Notes: generated by a model not told the origin, from the sequence alone. A stretch of DNA of 64,000 nucleotides from Polynucleobacter sp. UK-Mo-2m-Kol15 (GCF_018881505.1 NZ_JACVQC010000001.1:851927-915926), one strand, 5' to 3'. Positions 17,146 to 26,228 are shown, counted from the stretch's first letter. Program-made: numbers and translations.

Positions 17146-18042
17146 ATGAAATATGCTGCTTTTAAATTAATCGGTGAGCCCAGCAAAACCCGCGTTGGGT
17201 CGATTTCTGCCGATGGCAAGAGCATAAATGAATATGAACTTGGTGTGGATCTTTCCGAGAGTGGGGTTGTAGAAATTTTGCGCCTAGAGCTTGCAGGGAA
17301 GTTACCAAGTCAGGCCTCCGCTACGCATCCTATGTCAGCTATCCAGCTGGTAGCGCCTATTCCTAGGCCCAGAAGAAATATTTTCTGCGTTGGAAAGAAT
17401 TATTTTGATCACGCTAAAGAATTTGGTACTAGCGGTTATGACAGCAGCACTTCAAAGCCTGGCGATGAAATCCCCAAAGATCCAATCATCTTCACCAAGC
17501 CACCAGAAACAGTTATTGGGACTAATGAAAAAATTGTTATTCCACAAAAAGTTTCAGTAGATATTGATTACGAAGTTGAACTCACCATTATTATCGGCAA
17601 GGGCGGCAAAGGCATCTCTCAGGCTGATGCAATGAGGCATGTCTGGGCCTATACTATTATCAATGATGTCACCGCTCGTGATTGGCAACAAAGACATAAG
17701 CAGTGGTTCTTAGGAAAGAGTTTTGACACATTCTGCCCAATGGGTCCATGGGTTGTTACTGCGGATGAGTTAAATCCTGAAGATATTCCAGTGAAGTGTT
17801 TTGTGAATGGCGAGTTAAGACAAAGCTCTAACTCTAAAGATCTGATTTTCAATATCCCCAAATTAATTGAAACAATCTCAGCGGGTATTACGCTATATCC
17901 GGGAGACATCATTGCGACTGGCACTCCTGCCGGAGTTGGCTTAGGCTTCAAGCCGCCGAAGTATCTCAAGGCTGGCGATGTGGTGCGACTTGAGGTGGAT
18001 GGGGTTGGTGTCCTTGAGAACACAATGGTTTTGGGCGAATAA
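17146..18042 (+). CDS. Fumarylacetoacetate hydrolase (FAH) family protein
   Basis: This 298-residue protein starts at ATG 17146, chosen because GGAGAG lies just upstream; a TTG at 17101 would add 15 unsupported residues. FAH-fold motifs are FCVGKNYFDHAKEF, VDIDYEVELTIIIG (metal-binding acidic residues), NDVTARDWQ and TGTPAGVG. The family includes fumarylpyruvate hydrolase, 2-keto-3-deoxy-acid dehydratases and decarboxylases acting on 2-keto acids with Mg2+. After a sugar-acid dehydratase, a member acting on a 2-keto-3-deoxy acid would make chemical sense, but this is inference. Confidence 0.87.
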   Translation: MKYAAFKLIGEPSKTRVGSISADGKSINEYELGVDLSESGVVEILRLELAGKLPSQASATHPMSAIQLVAPIPRPRRNIFCVGKNYFDHAKEFGTSGYDSSTSKPGDEIPKDPIIFTKPPETVIGTNEKIVIPQKVSVDIDYEVELTIIIGKGGKGISQADAMRHVWAYTIINDVTARDWQQRHKQWFLGKSFDTFCPMGPWVVTADELNPEDIPVKCFVNGELRQSSNSKDLIFNIPKLIETISAGITLYPGDIIATGTPAGVGLGFKPPKYLKAGDVVRLEVDGVGVLENTMVLGE

Positions 18043-18076
18043 TTTAAGTATTGCAACAATAATTTAGGAGAAGTTG

Positions 18077-18991
18077 ATGGCTGCTGTAACTTGGACTGGT
18101 GGTACCGAGCATTGGATTAAGCGTGGGGATATTAATTTATTCCTATGGCAAAAAAAGGCGAATCCGAATAAGCCATTTTTAGGAACTATTTTCTTCGTTC
18201 ATGGATCATCCATGGCTTCACAGCCAACCTTTGATTTAAGCGTGCCTGGCCGCCCATTCTCATCCGCTATGGATTGGTTTGCTGAGCAAGGTTTTGAAAC
18301 TTGGACGATGGATAACGAAGGTTACGGACGCTCGGATAAAAATCGTGACATCAATTTTGATATTAGCAATGGCGCTGATGATTTGGTTGCTGGTAGTGAA
18401 TATATCCTAGATCACACTACTTCTAAATCTCTATTGATGTATGGAATTTCCTCTGGCGCTTTGAAAGCCGCTTTATTCACAGAGCGCAAGCCTGAGCGTG
18501 TTGCTAAATTAGCTTTAGATGCATTTGTGTGGACAGGTGAGGGTAGCCATACTCTGGAGCAACGTAAGAAGAAATTACCTGAGTTCATTGCTAAGAATCG
18601 CCGTCCAATTGATCGTGCTTTTGTACACAGCATTTTTGATCGCGATCATCCTGGTACTGCAGATGAGCCTACCATCGAAGCCTTTGCTGACGCTATTCTG
18701 ACTCTGGATGACTCAATGCCAACTGGAACTTATGTAGATATGTGTTCAAGGCTGCCCTTGGTAGACCCTGTAAAAATTCCAGTGCCAACTATTATTTTGC
18801 GAGGTGAATACGACGGCATTGCGGGCATGGATGACTTGATTGATTTTTATAAGTTGCTGCCAAATTCAGATAAGCAATTCAGCGTCATGGCGGGTATCTC
18901 TCATGCTAGTTTCCAGCAAAAAAACTACATGATGGTGTACCAAATTCTTTATAGTTATTTCACAATGCCTGCTCCGGCTTATAGAGGTTAA
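18077..18991 (+). CDS. Alpha/beta hydrolase
   Basis: This 304-residue alpha/beta hydrolase starts at ATG 18077 with AGGAG six bases upstream (the TTG one codon earlier is less likely). The oxyanion segment is FFVHGSSMAS. The nucleophile elbow GISSG places Ser125. An acid in RGEYDGIAG and a histidine in GISHASFQ complete the triad. NEGYGRSD follows strand 4. There is no signal peptide, so it is cytoplasmic. It lies between the FAH-family gene and Bug receptor 4 with short gaps. The substrate is probably an ester, lactone or C-C bond of an imported compound. Confidence 0.85.
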   Translation: MAAVTWTGGTEHWIKRGDINLFLWQKKANPNKPFLGTIFFVHGSSMASQPTFDLSVPGRPFSSAMDWFAEQGFETWTMDNEGYGRSDKNRDINFDISNGADDLVAGSEYILDHTTSKSLLMYGISSGALKAALFTERKPERVAKLALDAFVWTGEGSHTLEQRKKKLPEFIAKNRRPIDRAFVHSIFDRDHPGTADEPTIEAFADAILTLDDSMPTGTYVDMCSRLPLVDPVKIPVPTIILRGEYDGIAGMDDLIDFYKLLPNSDKQFSVMAGISHASFQQKNYMMVYQILYSYFTMPAPAYRG

Positions 18992-18992
18992 G

Positions 18993-19964
18993 ATGAGAAA
19001 AATTTCTAAATATCTAATGAGTGCCCTAGCAATTATTGGGTTTGCTGCTCCAGTAGCGGCTCAATCTAACTATCCTGATCGTCCGGTGAAGTTAATTGTT
19101 CCCTTTGGACCTGGTGGATTTACCGACGTAGTTGCTCGTATCTTGGGGCAAAAATTATCTGTCGCTATGGGTCAGCAATTTGTTATTGAAAATAAACCAG
19201 GCGCAGGATCAACCATTGGTACAGATTTTGTTGCTAAAGCTCCGGCTGACGGTTACACCCTGGTAATGGTGTCAACTGCCCACGTTCTAGGACCCTGGGT
19301 ATACAAAAAAGTGCCATACGATGCGTTAAAAGACTTCACAGTAGTGAGTAAGCTAGTGGATTCAGCATATGTGCTGACTGTTAACCCAAAGGTACCTGCC
19401 AAGAATGTGAAAGAGTTTATTGCCTTGGCTAAGGCTAATCCAGATTCCATTCGCTACGCATCATCTGGTAACGGTGGCAACCAGCACTTGATGGGCGGCC
19501 TCTTTGCCACCATGACTGATACCAAGATCCAGCACGTTCCTTACAAAGGCAGTTCTGGTGCCACCAATGATCTTCTGGCAGGTATTGTCGAGAGTACTTT
19601 TGCTGCAGTACCTAATGTCCTTCCTCATATTCAGCAGGGTAAGTTGCGTGCTTTAGCAGTAACTACTTCTAAGCGTATCCCACAGCTGCCAGATGTTCCT
19701 ACATTGGCAGAGGCTGGCGTGCCAGGGTATGAGGCTTCAGTTTGGTTAGCTTTGCTGGCGCCTGCTAACACCCCATCAGATATCGTTACTAAACTCAACA
19801 GGGAAATTGTCAAGGTTTTGGCTAGTCCTGATACGAAAAAAGCACTTTTTGATGCTGGTGTTGAGAGTGCATATGCTACTCCTGAAGCAATGACAGCCTA
19901 CATGGGCAAAGAATATGAGCGCTGGGGTAAGGTGATTAAGGATGCCAATATCACTGTGCAGTAA
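18993..19964 (+). CDS. Bug/TctC-family periplasmic receptor 4
   Basis: This 323-residue receptor has a signal peptide ending at PVAAQ (about residue 24), then SNYPDRPVKLIVPFGPGGFTD. A second motif, RYASSGNGGNQHLMGGLF, follows. The start is one base after the hydrolase stop, with AGAGG just upstream. It ends the first transcription unit of the plus-strand cluster, and a strong terminator hairpin follows at 19991. Its ligand is probably the substrate of the dehydratase, FAH-family and hydrolase genes before it. Confidence 0.92.
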   Translation: MRKISKYLMSALAIIGFAAPVAAQSNYPDRPVKLIVPFGPGGFTDVVARILGQKLSVAMGQQFVIENKPGAGSTIGTDFVAKAPADGYTLVMVSTAHVLGPWVYKKVPYDALKDFTVVSKLVDSAYVLTVNPKVPAKNVKEFIALAKANPDSIRYASSGNGGNQHLMGGLFATMTDTKIQHVPYKGSSGATNDLLAGIVESTFAAVPNVLPHIQQGKLRALAVTTSKRIPQLPDVPTLAEAGVPGYEASVWLALLAPANTPSDIVTKLNREIVKVLASPDTKKALFDAGVESAYATPEAMTAYMGKEYERWGKVIKDANITVQ

Positions 19965-19990
19965 TGCTATACATTCAGAAGCGACTATTA

Positions 19991-20022
19991 AACCTTCAAC
20001 AGAAATGTTGAAGGTTTTTTTA
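19991..20022 (+). terminator. Rho-independent terminator after Bug receptor 4
   Basis: A perfect 10-base-pair stem AACCTTCAAC/GTTGAAGGTT with a six-base loop is followed by a run of T. It ends the unit that begins with the IlvD/Edd-type gene. The preceding A residues would also allow weak function on the other strand. Confidence 0.85.
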
Positions 20023-20100
20023 TTTAGATTCGCACCCCTTGATGACCCATGTAGTAGTATGAAAATTATTAACAATCATTCAGTAATGGATATCACCGAT

Positions 20101-21096
20101 ATGAGACAACAATTGAAATTTACTACTTTGCTATCTTATGTGGCATGTGTATTTTTAAGTGCTATGACCAGTCTAAGTTATGCGCAATCTTCTGATCCCT
20201 GGCCTACTAAGCCGGTAACGATGGTGGTGCCATTTCCTCCGGGTGGTGTTGCAGATACAGTGGGTAGACCGGTAGCTGAGGCGCTGACTAGAATTTTAGG
20301 TCAACCAGTTGTTGTTGAAAACAAGCCGGGTGCCGGTGGTGCAGTTGGTATGGCTGCAGTCGCCAAATCTAAGCCTGACGGCTACACCATTCTGATGGCT
20401 CTATCCTCTATTTCGATTATTCCAGAAGCAGATAAGGTGGTTGGTAAAGAGCCATCGTTCCAGTTAAATCAATTAAAGCCAATTGCTCGATTTACTGCAG
20501 ACCCAACAGTTCTGGTGGTTAGGGCCGATAGCCCATGGAAGGATTACAAGTCATTTATTGCAGACATGAAAGCTAATCCAGGTAAATATAATTTTGGGTC
20601 ATCTGGCAACTATGGAACGATGCACGTTCCAATGGAAATGCTAAAGTCGTCAGAGAAGTTTTACATGGTTCATATTCCATATACCGGGGCTGGACCAGCA
20701 ATTATTGGTTTGCTTGGGGGTCAAGTTGATGCAATTGCTACAGGCCCATCATCTATCGTTCAGCAAATTAAGGCTGGCAAGGTTCGTGCATTAGCTCACT
20801 GGGGTGACGGTCGCTTGGCAAGCATGCCTGATGTTCCTAGCTTTAAAGAGTTAGGTGTCAAAATTGAGTTTGCGCAATGGGCTGGGTTATTTGTACCAAG
20901 CGCCACGCCAGACGCCATTACGAATAAGTTGCGTGAAGCAGCTAAGCAAGCAGCCAATGATGAGCGTGTGAAGACCGTTATCAATGGTGCCGGTAGCCCT
21001 ATTTTGTATCTAGATGCTCCCGAATTTAAGGTGTACTGGGATAAAGAATCTGCCCAGATGGTCAATGTAGTGAAGAAGATTGGCAAAGTAGAGTGA
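20101..21096 (+). CDS. Bug/TctC-family periplasmic receptor 5
   Basis: The frame is open from 19942, across the terminator of the preceding unit, so the true start must lie later. ATG 20101 gives a normal signal peptide (MRQQLKFTTLLSY to SLSYAQ) and a 331-residue product. ATG at 20059 or 20086 are alternatives, since none has a clear Shine-Dalgarno sequence. The mature part opens WPTKPVTMVVPFPPGGVAD. NFGSSGNYGTMHVPMEM and HIPYTGAGPAIIGLLGGQ follow. It stands between two terminators, so it is a single-gene unit unless it reads into the CoA transferase. Confidence 0.9.
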   Translation: MRQQLKFTTLLSYVACVFLSAMTSLSYAQSSDPWPTKPVTMVVPFPPGGVADTVGRPVAEALTRILGQPVVVENKPGAGGAVGMAAVAKSKPDGYTILMALSSISIIPEADKVVGKEPSFQLNQLKPIARFTADPTVLVVRADSPWKDYKSFIADMKANPGKYNFGSSGNYGTMHVPMEMLKSSEKFYMVHIPYTGAGPAIIGLLGGQVDAIATGPSSIVQQIKAGKVRALAHWGDGRLASMPDVPSFKELGVKIEFAQWAGLFVPSATPDAITNKLREAAKQAANDERVKTVINGAGSPILYLDAPEFKVYWDKESAQMVNVVKKIGKVE

Positions 21097-21133
21097 TGGC
21101 TTTGCACGGCATGTGAATGGAGTTATCCAGCAA

Positions 21134-21164
21134 AACGCCACCTGAACCAGGTGGCGTTTTTTTA
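21134..21164 (+). terminator. Rho-independent terminator after Bug receptor 5
   Basis: An 11-base-pair stem AACGCCACCTG/CAGGTGGCGTT with a three-base loop is followed by seven T. This is a strong intrinsic terminator. Similar CGCCACC-type hairpins lie at 31382-31405. Confidence 0.88.
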
Positions 21165-21296
21165 TTCATTAAATCAACTTAGTGCAAAAGTAAAAATCCC
21201 CTCCATGGGGCATTACAGCCCTTGCCAATCAACCTGCAGCATGGCTAGCGTGATGTGAGTGCATGAAAAGGCTTTTATGCGCCTGAGATTTTAAAA
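21165..21296. other. Intergenic region upstream of the putative operator
   Basis: This stretch between the Bug receptor 5 terminator and the CoA-transferase operator shows no gene. It contains short hairpin-forming segments (CCCC-TCCAT-GGGG near 21198; GCATGAAAAG with CTTTTATGC near 21261) of unknown meaning. Confidence 0.4.
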
Positions 21297-21331
21297 AAGT
21301 GTTGACACTTATATTGATCTAGATAACACTT
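21297..21331 (+). promoter_or_regulatory. Putative operator and promoter before the CoA-transferase gene
   Basis: AAGTGT-TG-ACACTT (21297-21310) is a perfect six-base inverted repeat around a two-base centre. A third half-site, AACACTT, follows at 21325-21331. The -35-like TTGACA lies inside the first repeat (21302-21307), and a weak -10 would lie near 21324. This layout would suit repression by a dimeric regulator such as a GntR- or LacI-type protein. No regulator gene is nearby. Confidence 0.45.
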
Positions 21332-21364
21332 ATTCGTAGCTTCTAATTGAAAAATAAATAATTT

Positions 21365-22555
21365 ATGCCACATATTCCCGCATCTTCCGCCCTATCTCGT
21401 TTTCGAATCATTGATTTAACTCAGGTACGTGCAGGCCCTACAGCATGCCGTCAATTGGCAGATTGGGGTGCTGATGTCATTCAGGTGCAGATGCCAGAGC
21501 ATATGCGCGGTGACGATACCTTGGGTGGTCAAGACGGATCTGATTATCAGCATACCCATCGTAATAAGCGTTCAATTACGCTTAATCTCAAACTTCCTGA
21601 GGGTATTAGTATCCTTAAGCGCCTGATCGCTAATGCTGATGTTGTAGTGGAAAATTTCCGACCTGATGTGAAATTCAGACTAGGAATTGATTACGAAACG
21701 CTGAGTAAAGATTATCCAAAATTGGTTTACGCAAGTATTTCTGGTTTTGGTCAAACTGGTCCAATGGCTCAGCGTCCCGGATTTGATCAAATTGCCCAAG
21801 GAATGGGCGGCCTGATGTCGGTCACTGGCAATCTAGGGGATGGTCCGATGCGGGTTGGTATTCCAATTGCTGATTTATGCTCGGGAATCTTTGCCGCTCA
21901 AGGCATATTGGTAGCCCTTCTGGAGCGTGAAGCATCTGGCAAGGGGCAATGGCTCCATACATCTTTATTGGAGTCCATGGTGTATATGATGGACTTTCAA
22001 AATTCTCGTTGGTTAATCGAGGGGGAAATTCCTACTCAGGCTGGGAACTACCACCCTACCAGTATTCCAACTGGGGTATACCGGGCTCGGGATGGTTATA
22101 TGAATATAGCCGTCTTTGGTTCCAAGATTTGGGAGCGTTTTTGCAACATCTTGGGCGCACCAGAGTGGGTGACAGATGACCGATATAAGGACAAGATGGC
22201 ACGCTCGATTCATCGAGATACGCTAAATGCTGAAATCAATCGTCGCCTAGCTTCTCAGGATTGTGCTTACTGGGTAAAGTGCTTTAATGACGGTGGTGTA
22301 GCTTGCGGCTTGATTAATGATGTCAAAGGCGTATTTGAAGAACCGCAGATCCAACATCTCGGCATGGTCAAAGAGGTTGTATCCGCCCATCACGGACCTC
22401 AACGCTTAGTTGGTCAGCCCGTTCAATTGGAGCGTACTCCAGGCACTATTGCACGTGCTGCTCCAAAGCGGGGAGAGCATAGCGAAGAGATCTTGAAGGA
22501 AATTGGGATCAATTCTGAAGAGTTAGTCAGTCTAAAGGCCAAAGGGATTTACTAG
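21365..22555 (+). CDS. CaiB/BaiF family III CoA transferase
   Basis: This 396-residue protein has full family length. It starts with RIIDLTQVRAGPTACRQLADWGADVI, the usual family III opening, and keeps NKRSITLNLK, ASISGFGQTGP and IPIADLCSGIFAAQGI. The aspartate of IADL corresponds to the residue that carries the acyl group during transfer. These enzymes move CoA between carboxylic acids, so this gene would activate the imported or processed acid. A crotonase gene follows 111 bases downstream. It is probably controlled by the inverted repeat upstream. Confidence 0.92.
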   Translation: MPHIPASSALSRFRIIDLTQVRAGPTACRQLADWGADVIQVQMPEHMRGDDTLGGQDGSDYQHTHRNKRSITLNLKLPEGISILKRLIANADVVVENFRPDVKFRLGIDYETLSKDYPKLVYASISGFGQTGPMAQRPGFDQIAQGMGGLMSVTGNLGDGPMRVGIPIADLCSGIFAAQGILVALLEREASGKGQWLHTSLLESMVYMMDFQNSRWLIEGEIPTQAGNYHPTSIPTGVYRARDGYMNIAVFGSKIWERFCNILGAPEWVTDDRYKDKMARSIHRDTLNAEINRRLASQDCAYWVKCFNDGGVACGLINDVKGVFEEPQIQHLGMVKEVVSAHHGPQRLVGQPVQLERTPGTIARAAPKRGEHSEEILKEIGINSEELVSLKAKGIY

Positions 22556-22666
22556 TATGTAAATGTATCTCCCAGAGAGATCTATTGATCGCCCGCAAAG
22601 ATGAAATGATGTATTGCTTAGCTCCATAGTTTTAGTTAATTTTTTACTTTCTAATAAGAGAATCAG

Positions 22667-23449
22667 ATGGCACAGTTAATTGTTACAAAGAATGGCCCCG
22701 TTGGAAATATTCTAATTTCGAATATTGAGAAAATGAATGCAATGACCATGGATATGTGGAGCGGCATTCCAAAAGCATTGGAAGATTTTGATGCTGATCC
22801 CGAAGTACGTGTCATCGTCATCCGTGGTGACGGAGAAAAAGCTTTCATTTCAGGGGCAGATATTAGCCAGTTCGAAAAGTTGAGAAGTACTGCCGATGCT
22901 CAAGAGCTCTACAACCATGCAGTTTCTTTGGCCTATGCAGCCCCAGGGAAGTGCACTAAGCCGGTTATTGCCAGTATTCAGGGATATTGTTTCGGTGGCG
23001 GTCTTGGTTTTGCTGCTGCATGTGATATTCGCATCTGCTCTGAAGACGCTCAATTTAGAATGCCGGCAGCTCGTCTAGGGCTTGGATATGCGCCAGATGG
23101 CATTAACCGTTTTATTAATATCATTGGTTCTGCAAATACGGCAGATATTTTCTATTCTGCAAGGCGCTTTGATGCTGCCGATGCCTTACATATGGGCTAT
23201 GTTTCACAAGTACATCCCAATGATCAATTGGCTGAAGCGACAGATTCTTATGTCAAGATGCTTTCTGAAAATGCACCCATGACAATGGCAGCCACTAAGT
23301 TTGCTATCAAGCAATGCTTAGCTACTCCGGATGAGCGTGATTTTGCGCAGGCAACCCAAATGGTGAAAGATTGTTTTGCAAGCAATGATTACAAAGAGGG
23401 TAGAAAAGCATTTATCGAAAAAAGAACTCCAGCATTTAAGGGAAACTAA
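22667..23449 (+). CDS. Enoyl-CoA hydratase/isomerase (crotonase) family, atypical active site
   Basis: This 260-residue crotonase has the CoA/oxyanion motifs GADISQF (residues 63-69) and GYCFGGGLGFAAACDIRI (106-123). The two catalytic glutamates of enoyl-CoA hydratase (144 and 164 in the rat enzyme) align by eye with Ala134 (MPAARLG) and Asp160 (ANTADIF). It is therefore unlikely to be a standard hydratase. Crotonase relatives also act as decarboxylases, isomerases, hydrolases and dehalogenases. It probably acts on the CoA thioester made by the preceding CoA transferase. Confidence 0.88.
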   Translation: MAQLIVTKNGPVGNILISNIEKMNAMTMDMWSGIPKALEDFDADPEVRVIVIRGDGEKAFISGADISQFEKLRSTADAQELYNHAVSLAYAAPGKCTKPVIASIQGYCFGGGLGFAAACDIRICSEDAQFRMPAARLGLGYAPDGINRFINIIGSANTADIFYSARRFDAADALHMGYVSQVHPNDQLAEATDSYVKMLSENAPMTMAATKFAIKQCLATPDERDFAQATQMVKDCFASNDYKEGRKAFIEKRTPAFKGN

Positions 23450-23522
23450 TCTAGAGTTAAGTGTTAGTAGGTAATTCAATTTTATAAATAAGCTGATCAA
23501 AATCAGCAATAAAGGAGACAGA

Positions 23523-24671
23523 ATGAAAATTGCAAATATCAAGGCAACGCTTCACAGAACGGAAATTAAGCTACCTGGTATTAATGAGTCCGTTGAAAGT
23601 CGTATGTTCGTATTTGTTGAAGTTGAGACTGAGTCCGGTTTGACTGGATTTGGTGTAACAGGGCAGTTCTTGCCATGGGCGACTATAGCGGCAATTGAAA
23701 ATCATTTTCTTCCGGTGTTGAAGGGAATGGATATTCGAAATACGGAGGCAATTCATTCAGCAGTTTGGAAGAAAATGAATATTCGAGCTTATACCGGTGT
23801 GATATCGAATGCCTTATCTGCGATTGATATTGCGCTTTGGGATATTCGTGGAAAGTCTGAGGGAAGAACCGTCGCTGAACTGCTTGGCGGTTATCAGGAT
23901 TGGCAAAATACCTATGCTACTTTTGGGTACCCATTTTTTGATGAGGCGCAACTTGCAGAGTGGGGGAAAAAGTTTGTAGCCGATGGTCACCGTATGCTCA
24001 AGATGGTTGTTGGTGGCGAACCATCCCGAACATGGCGCGATGATGTTAGGCGAGTTCATGCTGCTCGCGAAGCTATTGGACCTAATATTGATTTAATGAT
24101 TGATGCAAATTGCTGGTTTAATCCGCATGATGCGCGTTTATTGGCTGACCACATTCAAGATTGCGGTGTCGTGTGGTTTGAGGAGCCGCTGTATCAGAAT
24201 GATGCGCGTGCTTTAGCTGATTTACGCAGGATTACAGGTATTCCTGTTGCTGCTGGTCAAATGGAAGGAAATCGTTGGCGCTATCGAGAATTAATCGTTA
24301 ACCAATCTGTGGATGTCATTCAGCCGAACGTTTGCTATAACGGCGGATTTACTGAGTCACTTAAGGTTGCTCATATGGCGCAAGCATTTAATATGCCAAT
24401 GGCTAATGGCGGCGGTTGGCCTATCTTTAATATGCATTTACTATGCGGCCTGATGAATGGTGGCCCGGTTGAGTTCCATTACGGTATGTGGCTTGCAGGC
24501 AAACAATTCTTCAATGGCACTCCTGATCCTAAGGATGGGAAAGTCCATCTACCTAAAGAGCCTGGGTTGGGTTTCACTCCAAACTATGATGCCTTGAAAG
24601 ATGCTCGTATTACCGAGGCTAAAGATAGCCAGTTTGAGGGGCGCGATGCGCACGGTTACCTTTTAAGATAA
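23523..24671 (+). CDS. Enolase-superfamily (mandelate racemase/MLE type) enzyme 1
   Basis: This 382-residue protein has an N-terminal capping domain and a C-terminal barrel. Visible metal-site residues are Asp194 (LMIDAN) and Glu220 (WFEEPL). The third ligand position, usually Glu in a GE pair, is Gln246 in AAGQMEG, with Glu248 two residues on. Lys160 is a candidate base. The place where mandelate racemase has its histidine reads ANGGGWP. The family abstracts a proton next to a carboxylate, giving dehydration, racemisation or cycloisomerisation. The AGGAGA before the ATG is a good RBS. Bug receptor 6 follows. Confidence 0.88.
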   Translation: MKIANIKATLHRTEIKLPGINESVESRMFVFVEVETESGLTGFGVTGQFLPWATIAAIENHFLPVLKGMDIRNTEAIHSAVWKKMNIRAYTGVISNALSAIDIALWDIRGKSEGRTVAELLGGYQDWQNTYATFGYPFFDEAQLAEWGKKFVADGHRMLKMVVGGEPSRTWRDDVRRVHAAREAIGPNIDLMIDANCWFNPHDARLLADHIQDCGVVWFEEPLYQNDARALADLRRITGIPVAAGQMEGNRWRYRELIVNQSVDVIQPNVCYNGGFTESLKVAHMAQAFNMPMANGGGWPIFNMHLLCGLMNGGPVEFHYGMWLAGKQFFNGTPDPKDGKVHLPKEPGLGFTPNYDALKDARITEAKDSQFEGRDAHGYLLR

Positions 24672-24719
24672 TTTTTTGGCAAAGTAGCTGTACAAATATT
24701 TTCAGAATAGGAGCAGTCC

Positions 24720-25694
24720 ATGTTGAAAAATAATATGTATCAATGCGTCATTAAATCTGTGCTTTTTTATACGGTAGTTTTATCTTCTTTGTTTTCTGTT
24801 TCTACAAAAGCACAGACTTATCCAAATCAAAACTTCACTATGATTGTTCCATTTGGGCCAGGTGGTGGAAGTGATGTCATGGCGCGCACACTGGGTAATG
24901 TGATTGCAGAACTGAATTTACTACCAGTCAAAATATTGGTTGAAAATCAACCTGGATCACAATCTGCTAAAGGTTATGGAATGGTCGCATCTCGTAAGGG
25001 TGACGATTACACATTGGCTACCGTCAGCGTCAGTTTTTTTACTACACCATTACGCGGCGGTACCTCTTATAACTATAAGAGCTTTACGCCAATCGCTGGT
25101 ATCGCCACTTCGCCATATATTATGGTTGTGAGCTCAAAGTCTAAATACAAGACAGTCAGTGATTTTAAGAATGCGCCGAGCCTGACTACTGGCGCCACTG
25201 GCGCGGCATCTGATGCAGCCATCCTCTCAAATATTATTAAGAAATCCTTAAATACCAATATCCGAGTGGTGCCTTTTGATGGTGAGGGCGAGATCATGAC
25301 TGAGTTGCTGGGCGGTCGAATTGATTTTGCACTATTCAATCCAGGCGAGGTCCTGGGGATGATTCAGGCTGGAACGGTTCGACCCATTGCAGTGAGCACA
25401 TCTAAACGTTTGCCCAAGTTTTCAACTGTGCCTACCTTTAAAGAGCAGGGATTTGATATTGACTATGTGCAGGTTCGTGGGGTCGTTATGCCTCAAGGAG
25501 TTTCACAAAGCTCAGTGGCCTATTGGGAAGGCGTGCTAAGGAAAGTGGCTGAAAGCGAAAACTGGCGTAAGCAGTATATTGAGCGCTTTAATGAGGAGCC
25601 AGCCTTTATTCCAGCCAAAGAATTTGCAGGCGTTCTTGATGCAACCAATGCTCGCTACGAGTCGGTTATGAAAGAGCTTGGAATGATCAAGTAA
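24720..25694 (+). CDS. Bug/TctC-family periplasmic receptor 6
   Basis: This 324-residue receptor has a signal peptide (FYTVVLSSLFSVSTKAQ) and the opening TYPNQNFTMIVPFGPGGGSD. AGGAG precedes the ATG. It is directly followed by tctB and tctA genes, so it is the receptor of the only complete tripartite tricarboxylate transporter in the window. Its sequence departs from the other Bugs in the middle (TGATGAASDAAILSNI), consistent with a different ligand, perhaps the substrate of the flanking enolase-superfamily enzymes. Confidence 0.93.
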   Translation: MLKNNMYQCVIKSVLFYTVVLSSLFSVSTKAQTYPNQNFTMIVPFGPGGGSDVMARTLGNVIAELNLLPVKILVENQPGSQSAKGYGMVASRKGDDYTLATVSVSFFTTPLRGGTSYNYKSFTPIAGIATSPYIMVVSSKSKYKTVSDFKNAPSLTTGATGAASDAAILSNIIKKSLNTNIRVVPFDGEGEIMTELLGGRIDFALFNPGEVLGMIQAGTVRPIAVSTSKRLPKFSTVPTFKEQGFDIDYVQVRGVVMPQGVSQSSVAYWEGVLRKVAESENWRKQYIERFNEEPAFIPAKEFAGVLDATNARYESVMKELGMIK

Positions 25695-25727
25695 TTGCTT
25701 TGCGATGATTTTTAAAGTGAGTGATTC

Positions 25728-26198
25728 ATGCTGAAAAAAATTGATTTTGGCTTTGCCCTTCTTACATTCATTCTAGGTATTTATGTTGTTGTAGAGGGCT
25801 TTTCTTATGGTTTTACAGCAGCCGATGGTCAGCCTGGATCGGGTCTCTTCCCGATCATCGTTGGCTTTGCATTAATTTTTTTCAGCGCTATTAATCTGCT
25901 TCGTAGCCGCATTGATTATCTAAGCATTAAAGAAGAATTTAGCTTATTAGTGACTAAGCGAACGCTAGTCATTTTGCTTGGTAACGGATTAATCATTAGT
26001 CTCATGAGTTTTTTTGGAATCATGCTAAGTACGATTTTTTCAATTCTGTTCACTGGACTGATGATCGCATGGGGTGCTATTGATAAGCGTTTTGTTATTC
26101 AGATCACTGTCATTGCAGTGGTGAGCACCTTGGTTTTGCACGCATTATTTATCAAGGTTCTTCGGATACAGCCGCTGATAGGTATTTTTGGATTTTAA
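25728..26198 (+). CDS. tctB: TctB-family small membrane subunit
   Basis: This 156-residue protein has four predicted membrane helices, the standard size and topology for TctB. The first part (GFALLTFILGIYVVVEGFSY, then GQPGSGLFPIIVGFALI) is the conserved PGxxPxxxG-type region of the family. It lies between the Bug receptor (33-base gap) and tctA. It would form the membrane complex with TctA and use ion-coupled transport to import a carboxylate. Confidence 0.9.
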   Translation: MLKKIDFGFALLTFILGIYVVVEGFSYGFTAADGQPGSGLFPIIVGFALIFFSAINLLRSRIDYLSIKEEFSLLVTKRTLVILLGNGLIISLMSFFGIMLSTIFSILFTGLMIAWGAIDKRFVIQITVIAVVSTLVLHALFIKVLRIQPLIGIFGF

Positions 26199-26228
26199 TC
26201 CCGCCTTAGTTAAATATTGGAGTTAGTA

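Noticed and set aside
19942..20100. Possible longer N-terminus of Bug receptor 5
   Set aside because: The extended frame crosses a strong terminator hairpin and would put 50 residues before a clear signal peptide.
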